Assembly: GCA_021801615.1 (NCBI GenBank) | Contig: JAJYXS010000116.1 | Location: 1 to 9,620, forward strand | Source of the DNA: Actinomycetes bacterium | GTDB taxonomy: Bacteria; Actinomycetota; Acidimicrobiia; Acidimicrobiales; RAAP-2 | Direction of reading: 5' to 3' | DNA: 9,620 nt | Shown here: positions 5,361-9,620 of the stretch, one piece after another | How positions within the stretch are numbered: the stretch's first letter is position 1 | Layout: each line of letters opens with the position of its first letter | Notes under the pieces: generated by a model | Seen by the model: the letters and a program-made list of their open reading frames with translations, nothing else | Told to the model about the DNA's origin: nothing | Databases searched by the model: none | Program-made: the position numbers and the translations under genes

Positions 5361-6927
5361 TCGCCGCCGACTGGCTCTGACCAGAGCCCGTCACCCAGCC
5401 GACCTTCACCGTGTCGCCGGGGTGGTAGCGCAGCATGAGGTCGGTCAGGTCGGAGGGGCCGGTGACGGGGGTGCCGTCGAGGCTCGTGATGACGTCGCCG
5501 GCCGCGAGCCCGGCCCGCTGCGCAGGGGTGCCCGGGATCACCCCTGCGACGGCCGCACCGCTCCTCACCGGGGCTGTTGGGGCTGTGGATGTCGATGTCG
5601 TAAAGCCGAGACCGCCGAAGCCGAAGCCCGGGAAGCGTGTCGTCGTTGTGCCCACGGCCTTCACGTAGACGCCCAAGAACGCGGTCCCCCCGATGTGGAG
5701 GGTGCCAACAGCCCTGCCGGCGATGACGTCACGGGCGACGGAGACGGCCTCATCGATGGGGATCGAGTACCCCTGGCCTGCGGGCGCGCCCTGGAAGCTG
5801 AAGCCTTGCGACGCCGACGCCGCGGTGTCCATCCCGACGACGGCGCCCGAGGTGGTGACGAGCGGGCCGCCCGAGTCCCCGGGCTGGATGTCCGCGTTGG
5901 TCTCGATGAGGCCCTTCAGGTGCTCGACCGTCGTGCCGAGCGAGCCCTGGTCGCTCGCTGTGATCGACTGGTCGAGGGCCGTCACCGAGCCACCCGCCGC
6001 GCTCGGCGTCCCCCCGGTGCCGCCCGCGTTGCCGATCCCGACGACCGGCTCGCCCACCTTGAGCGAAGAGGAGTTGCCGATGCGCACCGTCTTGAGCCCC
6101 GAGGCGCCCACGAGCTGGAGGAGCGCGATGTCCTCTGTGCGGGTGTAGCCGAGCACCTTGGCCTTGTAGGTCCTCCCGTTGCCGAGGTCGACGGCTGTGA
6201 GCTTCGTGGCCCCTTCGATCACGTGGTTGTTCGTGAGCACCTTGCCTGTGGGGGTGAGGACCATGCCGGTCCCGGCGACCTCCTCTGTCTCGTAGCCGAG
6301 CACGCCGTTGATGTCGACGAGCCCGGGCATCACCTCGGCCCTGATCCGAGCGATGTCCGAGGGCGCGCCGGTCGCCGAAGACACCCTTGTCGCGCCTGTG
6401 CCCCGGGGCCCTGTCAGCGGTGTCGTCGTGGATGTGAACCCCTGGCCGGTCCTCGGGACGAAGGAGCGGCCCGACGCCGACGCCGCCCCCCCGCCGCTCC
6501 ATACCCCGTAGCCGACCCCGACGCCGACGAGGAGCGCCAGGACCGTGAGCCCAACCGCGAGCGCCGCGCGCAGGCCCCTGCGACGCGAGCTGCGCGATGT
6601 CTGCGGTTGACCCTGCTGCGCCCAGCTGCCTCCCGGCGGACCCCATCCCCACCACCCTGCGGGCCACTGGCCACCCTGCCAGCCGCCGCCAGGCCAAGCC
6701 GGCCCACCGGGGCCCCCCTGGCCGTACCCGGAGGAGCCCTGTGGGGACGCGCCCAGTGGGGACGCGCCCTGTGGCCCGCCTCCCTGTGGGTGCGTCGAGC
6801 CGGAAGGCTGAGGGGACGGCTGCCACCACGGCACGTCCTCAGGGCGCGAAGACCCCGCCGGTCCGCCCGGCTGAGTGGGTCCGTTGCGCTGAGGGTCCCG
6901 GTTGTCCTCGGGGGCTCGTTCGCTCAT
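5332..6927 (-). CDS. HtrA/DegP-like membrane-anchored serine protease with PDZ domain
   Basis: The leftward gene encodes 531 residues from an ATG at 6927-6925, preceded by AGGAGAG (6937-6931). Residues 1-110 are a cytoplasmic tail rich in Pro, Gly, Gln, Ser and Trp. A single membrane helix follows at about 119-143 after SRSSRRRG, placing the rest outside the membrane. Residues 190-405 are a trypsin-like protease with the complete triad: His235 (TNNHVIEG), Asp266 (TEDIALLQL) and Ser352 (GDSGGPLV). Residues 415-525 form a PDZ domain (FLGVYV..., GVIPGTPAQRAGLAAGDVI...LDG). This layout is standard for actinobacterial HtrA/PepD proteins, which degrade or refold damaged envelope proteins, usually as trimers. 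A Gly/Phe- and Thr-rich insert (427-452, RFPGFGFGGLGF) lies within the early PDZ domain. The gene is not co-directional with the redox operon and its 3' end overlaps the Rrf2 gene, so a shared function is not implied. Confidence 0.93.
   Translation of the reverse strand: MSERAPEDNRDPQRNGPTQPGGPAGSSRPEDVPWWQPSPQPSGSTHPQGGGPQGASPLGASPQGSSGYGQGGPGGPAWPGGGWQGGQWPAGWWGWGPPGGSWAQQGQPQTSRSSRRRGLRAALAVGLTVLALLVGVGVGYGVWSGGGAASASGRSFVPRTGQGFTSTTTPLTGPRGTGATRVSSATGAPSDIARIRAEVMPGLVDINGVLGYETEEVAGTGMVLTPTGKVLTNNHVIEGATKLTAVDLGNGRTYKAKVLGYTRTEDIALLQLVGASGLKTVRIGNSSSLKVGEPVVGIGNAGGTGGTPSAAGGSVTALDQSITASDQGSLGTTVEHLKGLIETNADIQPGDSGGPLVTTSGAVVGMDTAASASQGFSFQGAPAGQGYSIPIDEAVSVARDVIAGRAVGTLHIGGTAFLGVYVKAVGTTTTRFPGFGFGGLGFTTSTSTAPTAPVRSGAAVAGVIPGTPAQRAGLAAGDVITSLDGTPVTGPSDLTDLMLRYHPGDTVKVGWVTGSGQSQSAAITLASGPPA
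6741..6769. repeat. 15-bp-period tandem repeat inside the protease N-terminus
   Basis: GTGGGGACGCGCCC occurs at 6741-6754 and again at 6756-6769. Read leftward in frame it encodes GASPL then GASPQ, so the period of five codons keeps the reading frame. It lies in the low-complexity cytoplasmic tail, where length variation is probably tolerated. Confidence 0.7.
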
Positions 6928-7197
6928 GGTCTCTCCTCGGTCGCCGAGCCCGGTCGAAGGCTCGGTCCATCTCGGGTCTCTCAGGGGCTCTGGACAAGGC
7001 TAGGAACCCCGGGGCCAAGCAGGTGCGCCTGGCCTACCAGGCCAGTACACCTGGCGTACCTAAGAGATCGCCAAACAGAGGATAAGGACTCACCCAAAAA
7101 CGCGTCCCCTGGGTCTGGGGCTTCCAGCGACGCCGGGGCTCGACTGCGAGCGTACGCCCCCTGAGCGTCCTCTTCTCCTCGTTCACCGGGCGATCCG
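6928..7197. other. Spacer between the transporter and protease genes
   Basis: This 270-bp stretch has no convincing coding frame on either strand. It should hold the protease promoter. The relatively A/T-rich part, 7059-7105, is the most likely place, but no clear -35/-10 pair could be fixed. The protease ribosome-binding site is at 6931-6937. A strong hairpin occupies 7021-7052, and one copy of a 15-bp direct repeat lies at 7183-7197. Confidence 0.6.
7021..7052. other. Strong hairpin upstream of the protease gene
   Basis: CTGGCCT (7029-7035) and AGGCCAG (7039-7045) form a perfect 7-bp stem with a three-base loop. AGGTG (7021-7025) and CACCT (7048-7052) extend it by five pairs beyond a small internal loop. 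It lies about 145 bases past the transporter stop and about 95 bases before the protease start. There is no T-run on either side, so it is not a standard intrinsic terminator. It may be a rho-independent-like structure without a U-tract, a leader structure or a protein-binding site. Confidence 0.5.
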
Positions 7198-7212
7198 TCA
7201 CCGGGCGATGCG
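7183..7212. repeat. 15-bp direct repeat across the transporter stop codon
   Basis: TCACCGGGCGATCCG (7183-7197) and TCACCGGGCGATGCG (7198-7212) differ at one base. The right copy encodes the last codons and TGA of the transporter (IAR-stop). The left copy repeats that ending in the untranslated tail, as after a small slippage duplication. Confidence 0.7.
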
Positions 7213-8133
7213 TCCTTCACGAGACGTCGTATCGTCACCCCCCGCACGATGCCCGCGCGAGTCGTCAAACTCGACGATAGCGCTCCTACTGAGGAGCAGA
7301 ACGCTCCCCACGAGGACCGCGAGGAGCAGTGCCTCCCCGCACAGCTCAGCGACACCGTTGCGGATGTGCTCGCGAAAGAGCGTGATCCCGAGCAAGCTCG
7401 CGACGACCGGCTCGACGATCGTGAGCCCGGGCTGCGAGGCTGCGAGCGGCCCCGCCTCGAACGCGTTCGAGACGAGGAACATGCCGACCGTCCAGACTCC
7501 GATCAGCACGTAGGGAGACCAGTTCCCGAAGATCGCCACCGGGCCCTGCGGGACGTAGGCGCTCAGCTCCTTGACGACGGCGGCAACGAACCCCCAGGTC
7601 AACCCCGCAGAGATGGCGAGAAATGCCGCCTTGCGCGCGGGCGTGGGAGGGCGACCCCGTCGCCCGCGCATCGCCGACAGGCCGACCGCGACCAGGCAGG
7701 CCAGGGCGACTGCGCCGGCGGCCTCCAGCCATTCGCCCAGCCCTGCGCTCGTGGGGGAACCACCCGAAGGGTCCGCGACGTACAGAAAGCCGCCGAGCGA
7801 CGCCGCCACCCCGGCTGCCGCCGCCCACTCGAGCGCACGGACGCGTGCGCGATCACGCAGCGCGAGGTACGCGAACACGATCAGCAGCTCCGAGGCCATC
7901 ACGGGCTGCACCACGGCGAGCTGGCCGAAGTGCAGCGCGGCCACCTGGAAGACGAAGCCTCCGACCATGCACAAGACCCCCACGAACCACACGGGCCTGC
8001 GCACCAGGAAGGTGACGAGACGCCAGCTGAACCGCATTTCCCCTGGGGCGGGCGCCGCAGCCGCTCGCAGGGCGATCGATGCGCTCGCCGTGAAGAAGCT
8101 CGCCGCGAGCGCGAGCGGGATCGCGATCGGCAT
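7198..8133 (-). CDS. EamA/DMT-family multi-spanning transporter
   Basis: The leftward gene encodes 311 residues from the ATG at 8133-8131; a GAGGAAAG stretch lies about 10 bases upstream. About nine or ten hydrophobic segments fill residues 1-285. Two halves carry similar signatures: QPVMASELLIVFAYLALRDR (76-95) and, in the second half, QPGLTIVEPVVASLLGITLF (234-253). Such paired QP/EP helices are typical of the drug/metabolite transporter superfamily, whose members arose by duplication of a five-helix unit. A short charged cytoplasmic tail ends the protein (288-311). Members move small metabolites, amino acids or toxic compounds. The substrate cannot be told from sequence. The start lies 44 bp after the gyrA stop on the same strand, so co-transcription with gyrA is possible. 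Confidence 0.8.
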   Translation of the reverse strand: MPIAIPLALAASFFTASASIALRAAAAPAPGEMRFSWRLVTFLVRRPVWFVGVLCMVGGFVFQVAALHFGQLAVVQPVMASELLIVFAYLALRDRARVRALEWAAAAGVAASLGGFLYVADPSGGSPTSAGLGEWLEAAGAVALACLVAVGLSAMRGRRGRPPTPARKAAFLAISAGLTWGFVAAVVKELSAYVPQGPVAIFGNWSPYVLIGVWTVGMFLVSNAFEAGPLAASQPGLTIVEPVVASLLGITLFREHIRNGVAELCGEALLLAVLVGSVLLLSRSAIVEFDDSRGHRAGGDDTTSREGRIAR

Positions 8134-8177
8134 GCCGCCGGCTTTCCTCGCGCTCTCCGCCGTCGTCCCCCTGCTCG

Positions 8178-9620
8178 CTACTCGCCGCCCGAGACCCTCG
8201 CGACCGCCGCCACCGTCTGTCCCTCGTCCAGGTTCATCACACGGACCCCCGTCGCGTCGCGGCCCTGCGAAGCGATCTCTCGTACCGCGGTACGGATCAC
8301 GATCCCGCCGGTCGACACGAGCAGGATCTCCTCGTCGAGCCCGACCATGAAGGCGGCGACCACCCGCCCCCGCCTTGCGGTCAGCCGGATCCCCCTCACG
8401 CCTTGGCCGCCACGTGCCTGGCGACTGAACCGGTCCACCTTCGTCCGCTTTCCGTAACCGGCGTCGGTCACGAGAAGGATGTCGGACTCGTCCCTCACGA
8501 CGTCGAGCGACACCAATTCGTCGCCCTCACGCAGCCGGATCCCGCGCACGCCTGCTGCGTCCCGACCCATCGGACGGACGTCGTTCTCCGAGAACCGGAT
8601 CGTCATGCCGGTCCTCGTCACCGCGAAGAGATCGTCGGAGCCGGTCGTGGGCACGACCCGGACCAGCTCGTCCCCCTCGCGCAGGCTGATCGCGATGAAC
8701 CCCTCCCGGCGCGACTTGTCGTACTCGCTGAAGGCGGTCTTCTTCACCTGCCCGCGGGCCGTCGCGAACACCAGATAGTGGTCGGCCGGGAAGTCGCGCG
8801 TCTCGACGACGGCCTGGACCGTCTCGCCGTGCTCGAGCGGCAGGAGGTTCACGAGCGCGGTACCACGTGCCGTCCGATCCTTCATCGGGATCTCGTGCCC
8901 GCGCAATCGGTACACGCGGCCTCGGTTGGAGAAGAGCAGGAGGTAGGAGAGCGCCGTCGTGTGGATCACGCTGGTCACGAGGTCCTCTTCCTTCAGCCTC
9001 GCACCCTGCACGCCACGCCCTCCGCGCGCCTGGGTGCGGAAGGCATCCGCGGCGACCGCCTTGATGTAGCCCTCGGCGGTGGTCGTGACCACGATCTCCT
9101 CGTCGGAGACCAGGTCCTCCACTCCGAGGTCCCCGGGGTCGTGGGTGATCACCGAACGCCGGGGATCGGCGAACTTGTCCCGGATCGCCGTCATCTCTGT
9201 GGCGATCACGCTGCGCAACCTCGCCGGGTCGGCAAGTACGGCCTCGAGCTCCGCGATCGTCTCGCGCAGCTGCGTCATCTCCTCTTCCAGCTCGCTGCGA
9301 CCGAGACGGGTCAGCCGACCCAAGGTCATGTCGAGAATGTGGTTCGCCTGCTCCTCGCTGAAGGTGAACGGCTCGCTCATGAGGGCGGTCCGCGCGGCCG
9401 GGCGATCCTCCGACGAACGGATGGCTGCGATCACCGCATCGAGCATCTCGATGGCGCGCAGCAGCCCTTCGACGATGTGGGCCCGGGCTCGGGCCTTGCG
9501 CAGGCGGAACTCGGATCGCCGTCTCACCACCTCCACTTGATGCGCGACGTAATGGGTCAGCACCTGCGCGAGGTTCAGCGTCCTGGGCACCCCGTCGACC
9601 AGGGCAAGCATGTTCACGCC
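8178..9620 (-). CDS. gyrA: DNA gyrase subunit A, partial (N-terminus off the window)
   Basis: The frame enters at the right edge and ends at TAG (8180-8178). It gives 480 residues, or 481 with the first Gly codon, of the usual 800-850. The visible part begins with GMNMLALVDGVPRTL, near the end of the winged-helix/tower section. It continues through the coiled-coil and tail of the breakage-reunion domain (VEVVRRRSEFRLRKA, ILDMTLGRLTRL...) and the whole C-terminal beta-pinwheel. The GyrA box is QARGGRGVQG, encoded at 9032-9003, and marks gyrase rather than topoisomerase IV. A related QARGGQGVRG recurs in a later blade. The active-site tyrosine and the quinolone-resistance region lie outside the window. 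With GyrB the protein introduces negative supercoils using ATP. In actinobacteria gyrB-gyrA usually lies close to the replication origin, so this window is probably chromosomal and not far from oriC (inference). Confidence 0.96.
   Translation of the reverse strand, partial: GVNMLALVDGVPRTLNLAQVLTHYVAHQVEVVRRRSEFRLRKARARAHIVEGLLRAIEMLDAVIAAIRSSEDRPAARTALMSEPFTFSEEQANHILDMTLGRLTRLGRSELEEEMTQLRETIAELEAVLADPARLRSVIATEMTAIRDKFADPRRSVITHDPGDLGVEDLVSDEEIVVTTTAEGYIKAVAADAFRTQARGGRGVQGARLKEEDLVTSVIHTTALSYLLLFSNRGRVYRLRGHEIPMKDRTARGTALVNLLPLEHGETVQAVVETRDFPADHYLVFATARGQVKKTAFSEYDKSRREGFIAISLREGDELVRVVPTTGSDDLFAVTRTGMTIRFSENDVRPMGRDAAGVRGIRLREGDELVSLDVVRDESDILLVTDAGYGKRTKVDRFSRQARGGQGVRGIRLTARRGRVVAAFMVGLDEEILLVSTGGIVIRTAVREIASQGRDATGVRVMNLDEGQTVAAVARVSGGE

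Noticed and set aside
6990..7075. Possible tRNA in the spacer, suggested by the strong hairpin and GGGGTTCC on the leftward strand
   Set aside because: No GGTTCGA-type T-arm with paired stem, no anticodon arm at the right spacing and no acceptor pairing could be drawn.
4870..7164. Very long rightward open frame across the Rrf2 end and the protease
   Set aside because: It is a shadow frame. The protease on the other strand carries a full catalytic triad and PDZ domain in the same DNA.

Overview
The window is GC-rich (visibly around 70 %) bacterial DNA with tightly packed genes. The G/C-ending codons, the GTG start and the style of the GyrA C-terminal domain suggest a high-GC actinobacterium. 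Acidimicrobiia is possible, but the genus cannot be fixed from this sequence alone.

Left half (1-5360): a compact redox locus bracketed by two related Rrf2-family regulators. A partial Rrf2 gene runs leftward off the window edge (360 to 1). Across a 148-bp divergent spacer lies a rightward operon of three genes. The first is a 518-residue membrane polyferredoxin of the NapH/NosR type (509-2065). The second is a 735-residue fusion of a 2x[4Fe-4S] ferredoxin, a GltD-like FAD/NAD(P) oxidoreductase and a flavodoxin-like domain (2092-4299). The third is a second Rrf2 regulator with a cysteine triad and a long C-terminal extension (4344-5360). The divergent spacer is AT-rich against its surroundings. 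It holds a good promoter (TTGACG-17-TAGAGT) overlaid with repeated TAGAG(T)/TTTACTCT elements that look like a regulator operator. I infer that the two enzymes form an electron-transfer path between a soluble NAD(P)H/flavodoxin/ferredoxin pool and the membrane, controlled by an Fe-S or redox/NO-sensing Rrf2 protein. The substrate is unknown.

Right half (5332-9620): three leftward housekeeping-type genes. The 3' two thirds or so of gyrA enters from the right edge (9620 to 8178). It is followed 44 bp later by an EamA/DMT-type multi-spanning transporter (8133-7198). After a 270-bp spacer with a strong hairpin comes a membrane-anchored HtrA-like serine protease with a PDZ domain (6927-5332). The 3' end of the protease gene overlaps the 3' end of the second Rrf2 gene by 29 bp, tail to tail. 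No tRNA, rRNA, CRISPR array, insertion sequence or transposase was seen.
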